DNA of 48,542 nucleotides from NCBI RefSeq assembly GCF_000281975.1, contig NZ_AKKE01000025.1, forward strand, positions 1 to 48,542, written 5' to 3'. Positions within the stretch are counted from its first letter, which is position 1. Every line of letters starts with the position of its first letter. The translations under genes were made by a program, and so were the position numbers. Shown here one piece after another: positions 16,409 through 26,169 of this stretch. The notes under the pieces were generated by a model. The model saw nothing but the letters and a program-made list of their open reading frames with translations, was not told the DNA's origin and made no database searches. The stretch is from Novosphingobium sp. AP12. GTDB lineage: Bacteria; Pseudomonadota; Alphaproteobacteria; Sphingomonadales; Sphingomonadaceae.

Positions 16409-17508
16409 GGCTTCAGCCAAGCGGCGATCTCCTCGATGGGCACGTAGTCTTCCTCGAAGCCGAAGGCGCGCGGGCCGACGAACTTGAGCGCCTGGGCCTC
16501 GCGCAGGATCGCTGGTGCCGCCGCGCCGACAACCTTGGCACGCTGGCCGTATTTAAGTCGTTCGGTGGTGATGCTGTCTGCCGTTTCGCGGTCCATCACC
16601 GTCAGAATGTCGGGCACCGTGGCCACCACCACGCCGTCGCGCCGAGCTATCAGGTTCTCGTTTTGGAAGTCCATTTCCATTCGGCTCGCGCCGTCGAAGC
16701 TCTCGAATATGATGCGGCCCACAGAGAACCCATTGCGCGTCTCACGGTCGATGTCGATTATCTTGCCGTCGAAAAGTACCCCCGCTTCGCGGTAAAGCCC
16801 GGTGCGCCGCAGCGCTTCGAACATTGCCGCGAACGGGTCTGCACCATGCGCTCGGGCCTCTCGGATTGCGGCGCCCACGGCACGTGCGACCGTGATGGTG
16901 CCGTGGATTGCATGGTCCTTCGCCTGCCGTCCGGTGAGCGGGTATTCGACGAGATGCGCGATACCTCCCACCGCCACGGAAAGAGCGCGGGCCAGGCGTT
17001 CATGCGCGAAATTGTCATCGCTCTCGATGACGCTCAGTGACCCGCTGGCATCGGTCAGGATTGAGGGACAGGCCGACAGCCCGCGGATGTTGAAGATCGC
17101 CATCTGCGATTCCGGGAAGGCCCGGCCCATGCCGTCACAGTCCAGCACGGGTATTCCGAGCCGCGCGGCGGCGAACAAGGGGGCGAGACCGTTGCTGCCG
17201 CCGATCTCGATAGGGATCACCGCGTCGATGCTGCGGCCCATGATCTCCTCGAGGCGTCTGAGGCCGTCGACCGCCTCGCGTCCGTTGGGCAGCTTTTCGA
17301 CCGAGACGGTGGGCGCTCCGATCCAGCCGCACGGAACCACGAGGGCATCGTCGGACAACGCGTCGACCCCGATCACCTCGAAGGGGCCGCGCCGCTCCAA
17401 CTCGGCTTCGGCGAGCAATGTAGCATAGTAGGGATCGCCGCCGCCGCCCGAGCCGAGGAACGCGGCGCCGAGAGCAAGGTCGCCGATGGCCTGGCGGTCA
17501 AGCAGCAT
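16405..17508 (-). CDS. DUF917 family protein (S-methyl thiohydantoin desulfurase-like)
   Basis: A 367-residue cytoplasmic protein starting LGAAFLGSGGGGDPYY, the glycine-rich opening typical of DUF917. Other family blocks include IEIGGSNGLAPL, VLDCDGMGRAFPE and NENLIARRDG. Named family members remove sulfur from thiohydantoin rings in ergothioneine breakdown; others are of unknown function and are almost always encoded with hydantoinase A/B proteins. The ATG at 17508 has GGAG upstream and overlaps the hydantoinase gene by 11 nt; the longer frame is a shadow of that gene. The pairing suggests it converts or opens a five-membered imidazolidine ring. Confidence 0.88.
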   Translation of the reverse strand: MLLDRQAIGDLALGAAFLGSGGGGDPYYATLLAEAELERRGPFEVIGVDALSDDALVVPCGWIGAPTVSVEKLPNGREAVDGLRRLEEIMGRSIDAVIPIEIGGSNGLAPLFAAARLGIPVLDCDGMGRAFPESQMAIFNIRGLSACPSILTDASGSLSVIESDDNFAHERLARALSVAVGGIAHLVEYPLTGRQAKDHAIHGTITVARAVGAAIREARAHGADPFAAMFEALRRTGLYREAGVLFDGKIIDIDRETRNGFSVGRIIFESFDGASRMEMDFQNENLIARRDGVVVATVPDILTVMDRETADSITTERLKYGQRAKVVGAAAPAILREAQALKFVGPRAFGFEEDYVPIEEIAAWLKP

Positions 17509-19105
17509 GGGAAGCTCCGATCGGGGAAGAAGGCGCCGCAAGGTCGGCGACCACGCGCACGCGTACCTGGACGGCGCGGCCCGGTAGGTAGCTGAGGGGT
17601 GTTTCCTCGACGTCGACGATGGCCACCGTCGCCGGATCGCCGCCGCCGGTCAGCACTTGTTCGCGAGCGAGCGCGGCGACCTGCTCGATCGCGGACTGGC
17701 GGTCGATGGCCTCGTAACTGAGGACGCGCTCGACTTGCGCGCCCGCCTGGGCGATGGCGGCGCCCACGGCATTGGCGACTTCGGCATGCGGCGGGCGGAC
17801 CACCTGAGAGACGCCGCGCAGGTCGTTGGGGATGAGGAAGTTGCCGCCGCCGACCGCGAGCACCGGAACCTCTCCACGCGCGGTCTTCATGCGGTCCCCG
17901 CCGTCCTCCAGCATGGTCCGGATCCGGTTCAGGAGGGCATCGAGTACCGCCGTCGACAGGGCGGGCAGAGCGGCCGGGTCCCCGAAGGAGACGACCCCGG
18001 CAATCCGAGCGAGATCGCTGGTGGTGAGCGTCTGGCCGCCGAACAGCATCCCCTCCTGCGCCAGCCGGTAGCCCAGCGAATCCGGGCCGATGCGAAACGC
18101 GGCCTCGTCCAGTTCCTCTGCCCCGAACAGCGCGGGGTCGAGATGGACCCGGGTGCCGCCGCCGAGGCCGATGGCGAGCACGTCGGGCATGCGGAAGTTG
18201 GTCCTGACGCCGCCGATGTCCGCAGAAATCGCAGATTCGCGTGGGTAGCCTGAGGACAGCGCACCAATGTCCGTGGTGGTGCCGCCGACATCCATGACGA
18301 TCGCATCGGTAAACCCGCTGAGGAATGCAGCGCCGCGCATCGAGTTGGTGGGGCCGGAGCCCATCGTCATCACCGGATAGGCTTCCGCCTGCGCGGCAGA
18401 TGCCAGCGTGCCGTCGTTCTGCGATATGTAGAGCGGGGCGGTCACCCCGATTGCCGACACGGCGCGAGAGAACGAGCGCACCACGCGGCGCGCCAGCGTG
18501 GTCATCGCCGCATTGAGGACTGCGGAGTTTTCGCGCTCGATGAGCCCGAGGCGTCCTATCTCGCTCGAAAGCGTGAGCGTGGCGTCCGGATGGACCTCCC
18601 GGACGATGGCGGCGGCGCGGTGTTCCATGTCGCCGTTGATGGGCGAGAAAGCGCAGGTGATCGCGATCGCGGTCACGCCCTCGGCGCATAGCTCGAGGGC
18701 GGCGTCACGGATGCGGGCCTCGTCGAGCGGAGCGATCTCGCGGCCATCGACCTCGTAGCCCCCCGGTAGCAGGAAGTAGCGCCTCCCGATGCATTCCATC
18801 AGATCGCGCGGCCAGCCGGTCATGGGAGGCAGTGCCTCGCCAGAGGGGCTGGCGAGGCGCAGCACCCCTACGCGGTCGAGCTCGCGGCGCTCGACCAGCG
18901 CGTTGACGAAGTGCGTGGTTCCGATCGTTACCGATGCGACGTGCGCGGGATTCGCTCCCGACCCGGCAAGGACTTGCCCGATAGCCGAAGCTACTCCGGT
19001 CTCCACGTCGGCCGAGGTAGGCTGCTTGGTCCAGGCGAGCACCCGACCACCGTCCATCAGAACCGCGTCGGTGTTTGTCCCGCCGACGTCGACGCCAATC
19101 CGCAC
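17498..19105 (-). CDS. hydantoinase A / oxoprolinase family protein (HyuA-like)
   Basis: A 535-residue protein of the hydantoinase/5-oxoprolinase A family, which uses ATP to open hydantoin or oxoproline-type rings. It begins RIGVDVGGTNTDAVLMDGG, the first phosphate-binding loop of the actin-like ATPase fold; the second is IVMDVGGTTTDIGALSSG. TIGTTHFVNALVERR and GLGGGTRV are also characteristic. I choose the GTG at 19105 because AGGGAG lies at ideal distance; a GTG 15 nt upstream is possible and the longer frame is not supported. No HyuB subunit is encoded nearby, which fits the DUF917-linked subgroup rather than N-methylhydantoinase. First gene of a three-gene operon. Confidence 0.88.
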   Translation of the reverse strand: MRIGVDVGGTNTDAVLMDGGRVLAWTKQPTSADVETGVASAIGQVLAGSGANPAHVASVTIGTTHFVNALVERRELDRVGVLRLASPSGEALPPMTGWPRDLMECIGRRYFLLPGGYEVDGREIAPLDEARIRDAALELCAEGVTAIAITCAFSPINGDMEHRAAAIVREVHPDATLTLSSEIGRLGLIERENSAVLNAAMTTLARRVVRSFSRAVSAIGVTAPLYISQNDGTLASAAQAEAYPVMTMGSGPTNSMRGAAFLSGFTDAIVMDVGGTTTDIGALSSGYPRESAISADIGGVRTNFRMPDVLAIGLGGGTRVHLDPALFGAEELDEAAFRIGPDSLGYRLAQEGMLFGGQTLTTSDLARIAGVVSFGDPAALPALSTAVLDALLNRIRTMLEDGGDRMKTARGEVPVLAVGGGNFLIPNDLRGVSQVVRPPHAEVANAVGAAIAQAGAQVERVLSYEAIDRQSAIEQVAALAREQVLTGGGDPATVAIVDVEETPLSYLPGRAVQVRVRVVADLAAPSSPIGASHAA

Positions 19106-19186
19106 TCGCTTCTCCCTCACCTGCTGGAACCCGCCGCTCCATTTCACCGGGGCGACTGCTTGGGGAGTACGGGCGCGCGCGGCTTG

Positions 19187-19220
19187 GCCGCAACGTGCAA
19201 TAAGAGTGCACAGTTGCGGC
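19187..19220. promoter_or_regulatory. 34-bp near-perfect inverted repeat between the hydantoinase operon and MalT-like regulator
   Basis: GCCGCAAC (19187-19194) and GTGCA (19195-19199) are mirrored by TGCAC (19207-19211) and GTTGCGGC (19213-19220), with a 7-bp centre and one unpaired A. It lies 82 bp upstream of the hydantoinase start and 124 bp before the regulator start: a strong operator candidate. Confidence 0.7.
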
Positions 19221-19344
19221 AAACGGGTAATCAGGGGGTCTGGCCGGGTAGGTTGCCCCGGGCTTGAGCGAGGGAGCCAGGTCGCATAGGTTCCATGGCG
19301 GGGAGCGCTGCTGAAAGAGAATACCTGGTTCTGGCTACGGGAAT

Positions 19345-22068
19345 GTGACGCGCGTGCATGAGCTGATTCGTACCAAGGTCGCTCCCCCGATCTGGCTTGG
19401 AAGCCAGATTCGACGTGACCCGCTGCTAGAGCGGCTCGACGATACGCTCCAGCGGCGCATGACCATTCTCCACGCGCCTGCGGGTTACGGAAAGACCAGC
19501 CTGCTGTCGCAATGGCGCCGCCGCTGCGAAGAGCGCGACGTGTTGATCGGCTGGCTGACGCTCGAACGGGAGGATGCCGACCTCCAGCGTTTGTCGCGCT
19601 ACATGATGCTTGCCCTGGAGGAATCTACCGAAGCCGAAGAAGGGCTTGCCACCGACCTCCCTCCACGCGCGGCGCTGTCGGCGATCATCAACCGGATCGC
19701 CCGCGAGGGGAGGCCGGTAGTGCTGATCTTCGACGATTTCCACCGCGTCGAAGGCGGTGAGGTCAATGCTTTCATGCGTTCGTTGATCCGGCTGGCCCCC
19801 AGCAACTGCCATTTCGTCATCGCCTCGCGCGATTATCCCTGGCTGGGACAATCGGTGCTCGCTGCGGAGGAGCAGGTTATCGAACTGACCAGTGAGGACC
19901 TCCGTTTCAACCGCTCCGAGGCGGAGGCGCTGCTGGATCGCGCACAGGCATCGGCGCTGCCCGAGTATGCGCTGAAAGCGCTGGTGGATCGTTCCGAAGG
20001 TTGGCCGCTCGCTCTCCAGCTCACCTCGCTGTCGCTCAAACGCGGGATCGACCATGCGTCCCTGATGGAGCGGTTCAGCGGATCAAGGCCGGATCTGGCC
20101 CGCTATCTGTCGGAGCAGGTGCTGACCTCGCTACCCACCGAAGTGCAGGACCTGCTTACGGCCACCGCACTCCTCGACCGCCTGACCGGCGAGGCGGTCA
20201 ACGTGCTTTGCGAACGCAGCGACGGCTGGCTGGTGCTTGAGCGGCTCGAACAGCAGGGTCTTTTCCTGAGCCCCACCGACGAAGCGGGCGAGGCTTATCG
20301 CTACCACCAGCTGTTCGCCGAATATCTGCGCGACCGGTTGGCCCGGCAGGACCTCGCACGCTTCCACCTGCTGCACGCACGCGCGGCGCGTCATTTCGCC
20401 GGGGCCGGAGCGACTTCGGCTGCGATAGAACACGCCATGCTTGCCGAGGATAGAGCCCTCATCGCGACCATTCTCGAAGGCGCGGGCGGCTGGCGGTTGA
20501 TACCCCAAGGGTATCTGGCACTGGTAGAGACTGCGCTCTCCCGATTGTCGGTCGAGCAAATCCACGCAAATGCCCGGCTGGCGCTCGCCTCCGTGTATAT
20601 CCAGATCAAGCACGGCCAGATCGGACCTGCACGAACGGCTTACGACCGCCTAGTGGACGACGTCGGCGGTGCTGACGCGCCTGCCGAATTGCGCGGTGAA
20701 TTGCGCGTCGTTGGCGACACATTGGCCGATTACGAGAACCTGCCCGTCACGCTCGACGACCTGCTGGAGCGCGAAGCCCTGCTGCGCGCCTTGCCGGCGG
20801 ACGATCATCTCGTCCTGGCCAACTTCACCGAGACGCTGGCGGCCAAGTACCTCGAAGGCGGCTATCTGGAGCGGGCACTCGAACCGCTGCGGGATGCGCG
20901 GGGACACTACCAGGCGCTGGGGTCGCTATATAGCGAGGTGTTCACGCACTTTCTCGAAGCGCGCATCCGTCATGCCCAGGGGCGTATCAACGATGCCGTG
21001 GCGATCATCGAGGACATTCGCGCGGTCATCGACGTCAATTTCGGTTCGCGCTCCGACCTTGCCGCCAACTGTGCGGCTTTCGAAGCTGCGCTGCTCTACG
21101 AACAGAACCGGATCGACGAGGCGCAAGCGCTGCTGGACTGGGCGCTGCCTCACATGGACCAGTCGGACGCGTGGGTAGACGTCTATGCCGCTGCCTATCT
21201 TACGGCGGCCCGCTGCGCCGCTGCCCGCCAGTCGCTGCGGGAAGGCTTTCTTATTCTCGACCGAGCGGAGGCCGTCGCCGCGCCGCGTGGGTTCCGGCAG
21301 CTCAGCCTGCTCGCGAAGCTGTGCCGGCTCGAACTGCTGATCGCCCACGATGCACCGGTCGGAGACCTCGTCGCCTACGCCGCCGCCATCTCGCTCGATA
21401 CCCTTGCCGACGAGATGGCGCTGGAGAGTCCGCTCTACCGGCCCGTCGCCACCGCCGCGGCCACCTGCCGGGCGGCGCTGCGCCTTGTAGAGGAAGACCA
21501 GGAGGGCGCCTTGGGAGACATTGCGGTAGTCCACCGCTGGGCCGTTCGACACGGCGCCGGGAGGGCGCTCGTCGATACCCTCGTCCTGCGGGCTCAGGCA
21601 TTGCGGGAAACCGGCGCAAGCGCCGCGGCTTCGGCGGCTTTCGACGAGGCGGTAGGCATGTCGATGTTCCAGTCGCTTGTCCGCCCGTTCGTCGAGTGGG
21701 AGCGTTTCGTGCGCGGAGCTCTCGAAACGCTCCCGCGCGGGACTTCCGAGACCGACCGCTACCGGACGCAGTTCCTGGGCGTTCTCGGCCGGGCGCTTGC
21801 GGCGCATGCGCAGCCGGGGGACGAAGGCGTCCTAAACGATGCGGAAGCGGAGATTCTCGCCCATCTCAGCCGGGGCTACTCGAACAAGGAGATCGCCCGG
21901 CTCATCGGGATGTCGCCGGATACGGTCAAATACCGGTTGAAGTCGGTGTTCCGCAAGATCGGTGTCGACAAACGACGCGATGCCGTGCGTGTCGCCATCG
22001 AGCAGGGTCTGATAGCCTCCGCAAAGCCCGGGGAAGCGCTTCCTAAGAGTGACATGGGCGGCACCTAA
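19345..22068 (+). CDS. MalT-like LuxR family transcriptional activator
   Basis: A 907-residue STAND-type regulator. Residues 10-60 hold the MalT-type opening (LIRTKVAPP) and the Walker A loop PAGYGKTS at 45-52; IFDDFH near 130 is the Walker B. The middle is a long helical, TPR-like sensor region, and residues 836-890 are a LuxR-type HTH (LSRGYSNKEIARLIGMSPDTV). Such proteins bind a small inducer and ATP, oligomerise and activate promoters. The start is the GTG at 19345; another GTG lies 9 nt downstream. It is divergent from the hydantoinase operon with a 34-bp inverted repeat between, so that operon is the probable target. A metabolite of the same pathway would be the natural inducer. Confidence 0.93.
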   Translation: MTRVHELIRTKVAPPIWLGSQIRRDPLLERLDDTLQRRMTILHAPAGYGKTSLLSQWRRRCEERDVLIGWLTLEREDADLQRLSRYMMLALEESTEAEEGLATDLPPRAALSAIINRIAREGRPVVLIFDDFHRVEGGEVNAFMRSLIRLAPSNCHFVIASRDYPWLGQSVLAAEEQVIELTSEDLRFNRSEAEALLDRAQASALPEYALKALVDRSEGWPLALQLTSLSLKRGIDHASLMERFSGSRPDLARYLSEQVLTSLPTEVQDLLTATALLDRLTGEAVNVLCERSDGWLVLERLEQQGLFLSPTDEAGEAYRYHQLFAEYLRDRLARQDLARFHLLHARAARHFAGAGATSAAIEHAMLAEDRALIATILEGAGGWRLIPQGYLALVETALSRLSVEQIHANARLALASVYIQIKHGQIGPARTAYDRLVDDVGGADAPAELRGELRVVGDTLADYENLPVTLDDLLEREALLRALPADDHLVLANFTETLAAKYLEGGYLERALEPLRDARGHYQALGSLYSEVFTHFLEARIRHAQGRINDAVAIIEDIRAVIDVNFGSRSDLAANCAAFEAALLYEQNRIDEAQALLDWALPHMDQSDAWVDVYAAAYLTAARCAAARQSLREGFLILDRAEAVAAPRGFRQLSLLAKLCRLELLIAHDAPVGDLVAYAAAISLDTLADEMALESPLYRPVATAAATCRAALRLVEEDQEGALGDIAVVHRWAVRHGAGRALVDTLVLRAQALRETGASAAASAAFDEAVGMSMFQSLVRPFVEWERFVRGALETLPRGTSETDRYRTQFLGVLGRALAAHAQPGDEGVLNDAEAEILAHLSRGYSNKEIARLIGMSPDTVKYRLKSVFRKIGVDKRRDAVRVAIEQGLIASAKPGEALPKSDMGGT

Positions 22069-22237
22069 CCCTCGCTAGCCCCCACGCTTACCCATCGAAC
22101 CTGCCGGATTACCCTGATTATGACGTGGTCGTGAGCGCCGCCTGTTGTTCAATGGGCAGGCAAAGCAGGAGGACCCGTCCGGAGGCTGAAAATGGCCCCG
22201 GCATCAGGTTCAAACACGGTATTTCAAGGGGAATAAC

Positions 22238-24337
22238 ATGGGCATCGGGAACACATCGCGTAAACGCGTCCGGATGACGCGCCTGACCGGGGCGTTGTTG
22301 GCCGCCTCCTGCACTTTCGCACTGTTGCCGACCACTGCGCTGGCCGACGAGGCGGATGCGGAGCCGGGCAGCGAGGAGATCGTGGTCACCGGCCGCGCCT
22401 CCACCGGCACCAAGGTCGAGACCGACATCATGGAACTGCCGCAATCGGTCAGCGTCATCACCGCGACCGAGATCAAGGACCGCGCGGTCGTCAACTTCCA
22501 GGACATCTTCCGCTACAGCGCAGGCGTCTCCACCGAGACGCAGGGCGTCGACACCCGGGGCGACTTCATCACCGCGCGCGGCTTCGATACCGTGCAGTAC
22601 CTCGACGGCATCAACCGCATGCCCAGCTTCGTCTACGGCGGGCGTATGGAGATCTTCACGCTCGAACGCGCCGAAGTGGTGCGCGGGCCTTCTTCGGTGC
22701 TCTACGGGGCGGGCGGCGCCGGCGGCCTGTTCAACGGCGTGTCGAAGCGTCCGAAGGAAACCTTCGGTGCCGAGGTCAACCTGATCTACGGCACCGACGA
22801 CACGCACCAGGTCAACCTCGACGTGACCGGTCCGATCACCGAGGGCATCTCCGCCCGCTTCGTCGGCGTGGCGCGCGACGGCGAACTGCAGCAGCCGGGA
22901 CAGAAGAACGACCGCCTGGTCGCCATGCCGTCCATCACCTTCAAGCCGGGCCCCGACACCGAGATCACCGTGCTCGGCCTGTATCAGAAGGACAATCTCG
23001 GCAGCCAGACCTACCTGCCGATCAGCAAGACCATCGGCGCCGACAACGATGCCGAGCGTATCTCGTCCGACACGTTCCTCGGCGAGCCCGGCTTCAACCA
23101 CACCGACACCGAATACAAGGCGGCCAGCCTGCTGATGACCCAGCGCTTCGGCGACAACGTCACCTTCAACAGCAACACGCGCTTCTTCAAGACCAACGTG
23201 GACTATGGGGAGGTCTTCGGACTCGCCAGCTACGCGGACGAGGCGCGCACCCAGATCAACCGCGCGTGGTACGTCATGCTGCAGAACAGCAAGGGCGTCG
23301 CCACCGACAACCGCGTCGCCATCAAGCTGACCACCGGCCCGGTCGAGCACCAGCTGCTGTTCGGCCTCGACTACACCTTCTTCAAGCAGAGCAGCGACCA
23401 GGGATGGGACTACTCGCTGGGCGGGTTCGACATCTACACCCTGCCTTACGGGCAGCCGTTCACCACCTCCACGTTCTATTCGCCGCGCGCGAAGAACACG
23501 CAGCTAGGCTTCTACTTCCAGGACCAGATGCGCCTGTGGGACCGCGTCTCGGTGGTGCTCGGCGGGCGTCATGACAACGCGACTTCGAAGACCGACGGCA
23601 TCGACAATCCCGACAACAAGGCCTGGACCTTCCGCGCAGGCGTGATCGGCGACGTCACCGACACCTTCTCGGTCTATGCCAACTATGCGGAATCGTTCCT
23701 GCCGGTCTTCGGGCAGAGCGTTCGCGGGCAGGTCTACGTGCCCCGCACCGGCCGCCAGTACGAGGCGGGCGTGAAGTTCCAGCCGTTCCGCGGCGCGCTG
23801 CTCTCCGCCTCGGTGTTCGACATTCGCGAAAAGAACGGCCTTCAGCAGGATCCGAACGACATCCAGAACATCATCCAGTCGGGTGAGGTCAAGTCGCGCG
23901 GCGTCGAGCTGGAAGGCAACCTGCGCATGCCCGGCGACGTGCAGGTCACCGCTGCCTACACCTATCTCGACGCGCACAACCTGAACGATGACGGCAGCGA
24001 CGGCCTGCGGCTCGCCAACCTGCCCAGGCATGCGGCCTCGATCTGGGCCAACAAGGGCTTCGCGCTGACCGACAAGATCGGCGCCCGCGTCGGCGGCGGC
24101 GTGCGCTATACCGGCGAGAAGGTGGACAGCTTCGAGAACTTCACGATGCCGTCCTACACGCTGGTCGATGCGATGTTCGAGGTGACCTACGACAAGTGGT
24201 CGCTGGGCATCAACGCCAGCAACATCTTCGACACCACCGTCTACACGAACTGCAGCTACGATCCCGCCGGGGTCGAAGGCTACTGCTACATCGGCAAGGA
24301 TCGCACGATCCTGGCAACGCTGCGCCGCAGCTTCTGA
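22238..24337 (+). CDS. TonB-dependent siderophore-type receptor
   Basis: A 699-residue outer-membrane receptor. A signal peptide ends near residue 36 (TTALADE), then the TonB box-like EEIVVTGRAS. The plug contains LPQSVSVITATEIKDR, FITARGFDTVQYLDGI and the LERAEVVRGPSSVLYGAGG block, all characteristic of FhuA/FecA-like siderophore receptors. The barrel ends with a C-terminal Phe (LRRSF). Ribosome site AAGGGG precedes ATG 22238. A terminator-like hairpin follows, then an amidohydrolase. Besides ferric siderophores, such receptors in sphingomonads import other organic compounds, so the substrate may be the one processed by the amidohydrolase. Confidence 0.92.
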   Translation: MGIGNTSRKRVRMTRLTGALLAASCTFALLPTTALADEADAEPGSEEIVVTGRASTGTKVETDIMELPQSVSVITATEIKDRAVVNFQDIFRYSAGVSTETQGVDTRGDFITARGFDTVQYLDGINRMPSFVYGGRMEIFTLERAEVVRGPSSVLYGAGGAGGLFNGVSKRPKETFGAEVNLIYGTDDTHQVNLDVTGPITEGISARFVGVARDGELQQPGQKNDRLVAMPSITFKPGPDTEITVLGLYQKDNLGSQTYLPISKTIGADNDAERISSDTFLGEPGFNHTDTEYKAASLLMTQRFGDNVTFNSNTRFFKTNVDYGEVFGLASYADEARTQINRAWYVMLQNSKGVATDNRVAIKLTTGPVEHQLLFGLDYTFFKQSSDQGWDYSLGGFDIYTLPYGQPFTTSTFYSPRAKNTQLGFYFQDQMRLWDRVSVVLGGRHDNATSKTDGIDNPDNKAWTFRAGVIGDVTDTFSVYANYAESFLPVFGQSVRGQVYVPRTGRQYEAGVKFQPFRGALLSASVFDIREKNGLQQDPNDIQNIIQSGEVKSRGVELEGNLRMPGDVQVTAAYTYLDAHNLNDDGSDGLRLANLPRHAASIWANKGFALTDKIGARVGGGVRYTGEKVDSFENFTMPSYTLVDAMFEVTYDKWSLGINASNIFDTTVYTNCSYDPAGVEGYCYIGKDRTILATLRRSF

Positions 24338-24357
24338 CAACCCACCAGCCTCGAGAG

Positions 24358-24387
24358 AGCCGGTTCGCACCGGCTTCCTCCATTTTT
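24358..24387 (+). terminator. intrinsic terminator/attenuator after the TonB receptor
   Basis: AGCCGGT (24358-24364), loop TCGC, ACCGGCT (24369-24375), followed a few bases later by five T at 24383-24387. It lies between the receptor and the amidohydrolase, so it probably lowers read-through rather than separating unrelated genes. Confidence 0.65.
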
Positions 24388-24420
24388 CTGGTCGCATTCG
24401 AATTGCCGAGGACCCCTGCC

Positions 24421-26169
24421 ATGACCCTTCGCCCCGCCATCCGCCGCGCCCTGGCTCCCCTGTTGCTCACGGCATGCGGCGCCGCGTTCGCGGTCGCCCC
24501 CATCCCGGCCGTAGCGATGGCGGAGGGCATGGCCGACCTCATCATCACCAATGCCCGCGTCTACACCGTGGACGAAAGCCGCCCCTGGGCCGAGGCCGTG
24601 GCGATCCGCGACGGCCGGATCATCGCCGTGGGCACCGCGAAGGAGGTCGTGCTCCAGAAGGGCCCGCAGACCCAAGTGGTCGACCTCCAGGGCAAGCTGC
24701 TGCTGCCCTCGTTCGGGGATGCGCACAACCATCCGGTGTTCGGCGGCATGAGCCACGCGCGCTGCGCGCTCCATTCCGGCAAGTCGATCGACGACTATCG
24801 CCGCATCATCGCCAAATGCATCGCTGAGACGCCGGGCACTTCCGTCATTTATGGCGTGGGCTGGGAGGACGGGCTGTTCCCGCCGAACGGCGTGCCGACC
24901 AAGGACATCCTCGACGGCCTCTCGACCACGCGCCCGCTGATCTTCAATTCGACCGGCGGCCACAGCCTTTGGGTCAATTCGAAGGCATTGCAGCTTGCCG
25001 GCATCACCAGGGCGACCCGCGACCCGGTGAACGGGAAGATCGACCGCGATCCGAAGACCGCCGAGCCCATCGGCGGCCTGCAGGAATCGGCGCAGGACCT
25101 GGTCGCCAAGATCATGCCGGAGACGACCGCGAAGGATCTGCAGGACGCCATCGCCTACACCGTCAAGCACTTCAATTCATTGGGTATCACCAGCTGGCAC
25201 GATGCCGGTATCGAATGGGAGGAGGATGGCTCCAGCGCGGTCGTCGACGCCTACAAGGCAGTGGCCGACAGCGGCGCGCTCACCGTGGACGTCGCGATCG
25301 ATCTCAAGTGGAAGAACGAGAAGGGGCTGGAGCAGCTTCCCGGCCTGCTGAAAGCCTCGCAGCGCGCCCGCGGCCTCGGTCTCACCGCCCGCAGCGTCAA
25401 GTTCTACATCGACGGCGTGATCCCGCAGCAGACCGCCTTCATGCTGAAGCCCTACGAAGGGACGCAGGAAGTGGGCGCGCCGCAGATACCCGCCGGTGTA
25501 CTGGCGGCGGCGACCACTGCGCTCGACGAGCAGGGCATGCAGTCACACTACCACACCATCGGCGACGCGGCCGTGCGCGAAGCGCTCGACGCAGTGGCGA
25601 GTGCCAGGCGCTCTGACGGGAAGGTCGATACCCGGCCGATGATCTCGCATCTCAACGTGATCGATCCGGCCGACCAGCCGCGCTTCGCGACGCTGGGCGT
25701 CACCGCGATCTTCCAGCCGCTGTGGAGTTGCAACGAGCCCTACATGGACCTCACCAAGGAACGCATAGGCCCCGTCCGTTCGCGTTACATCTACCCGGTC
25801 GGCAGCGTCGAGAAGTTCGGGGGGCGCGTTGCCTACGGAGCCGACTGGTCGGTCGCCTCGGCGGACCCGCTGCTCGGCATCGAGGTCGCGCTGACCCGCG
25901 TCGCACCGGGAGGGAAGCTCGAACCGCTGGGCGCCGGGGAAGCCGTGACGCTGGCGCAGGCGGTCAGGTCCTACACTCTCGACGTGGCCTACGTGAACCA
26001 CCTCGACCAGGAGACCGGCTCCATCGCGCCGGGCAAGAGCGCCGACCTCGTCGTGCTGGACAAGGACATCTTCAAGCTCGACCCGCGCCGCATCCACGAA
26101 ACCAAGGTCGTGATGACGATGTTCAAGGGCAAGCCGGTCTACGGCGCGCTCGACATGGCGGTGCGCTGA
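24421..26169 (+). CDS. exported amidohydrolase (YtcJ-like metal-dependent hydrolase)
   Basis: A 582-residue amidohydrolase-3/YtcJ-type enzyme. The N-terminal signal (about residues 1-35, ending AVAMAEG) suggests export. LIITNARVYTVDESRP is the family's opening strand. Metal ligands are visible: DAHNHPV (HxH), a Lys in VKFYIDGV, His in SHYHTIGDAA and the Asp in GADWSVASADPL. TGSIAPGKSADLVVLD is the standard end of the small beta domain. These enzymes cleave C-N bonds such as amides or N-formyl groups; the substrate is not evident. It follows a TonB receptor by 83 nt and overlaps the PaiB-like gene by one base, suggesting one transport-and-degradation unit. Confidence 0.9.
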   Translation: MTLRPAIRRALAPLLLTACGAAFAVAPIPAVAMAEGMADLIITNARVYTVDESRPWAEAVAIRDGRIIAVGTAKEVVLQKGPQTQVVDLQGKLLLPSFGDAHNHPVFGGMSHARCALHSGKSIDDYRRIIAKCIAETPGTSVIYGVGWEDGLFPPNGVPTKDILDGLSTTRPLIFNSTGGHSLWVNSKALQLAGITRATRDPVNGKIDRDPKTAEPIGGLQESAQDLVAKIMPETTAKDLQDAIAYTVKHFNSLGITSWHDAGIEWEEDGSSAVVDAYKAVADSGALTVDVAIDLKWKNEKGLEQLPGLLKASQRARGLGLTARSVKFYIDGVIPQQTAFMLKPYEGTQEVGAPQIPAGVLAAATTALDEQGMQSHYHTIGDAAVREALDAVASARRSDGKVDTRPMISHLNVIDPADQPRFATLGVTAIFQPLWSCNEPYMDLTKERIGPVRSRYIYPVGSVEKFGGRVAYGADWSVASADPLLGIEVALTRVAPGGKLEPLGAGEAVTLAQAVRSYTLDVAYVNHLDQETGSIAPGKSADLVVLDKDIFKLDPRRIHETKVVMTMFKGKPVYGALDMAVR

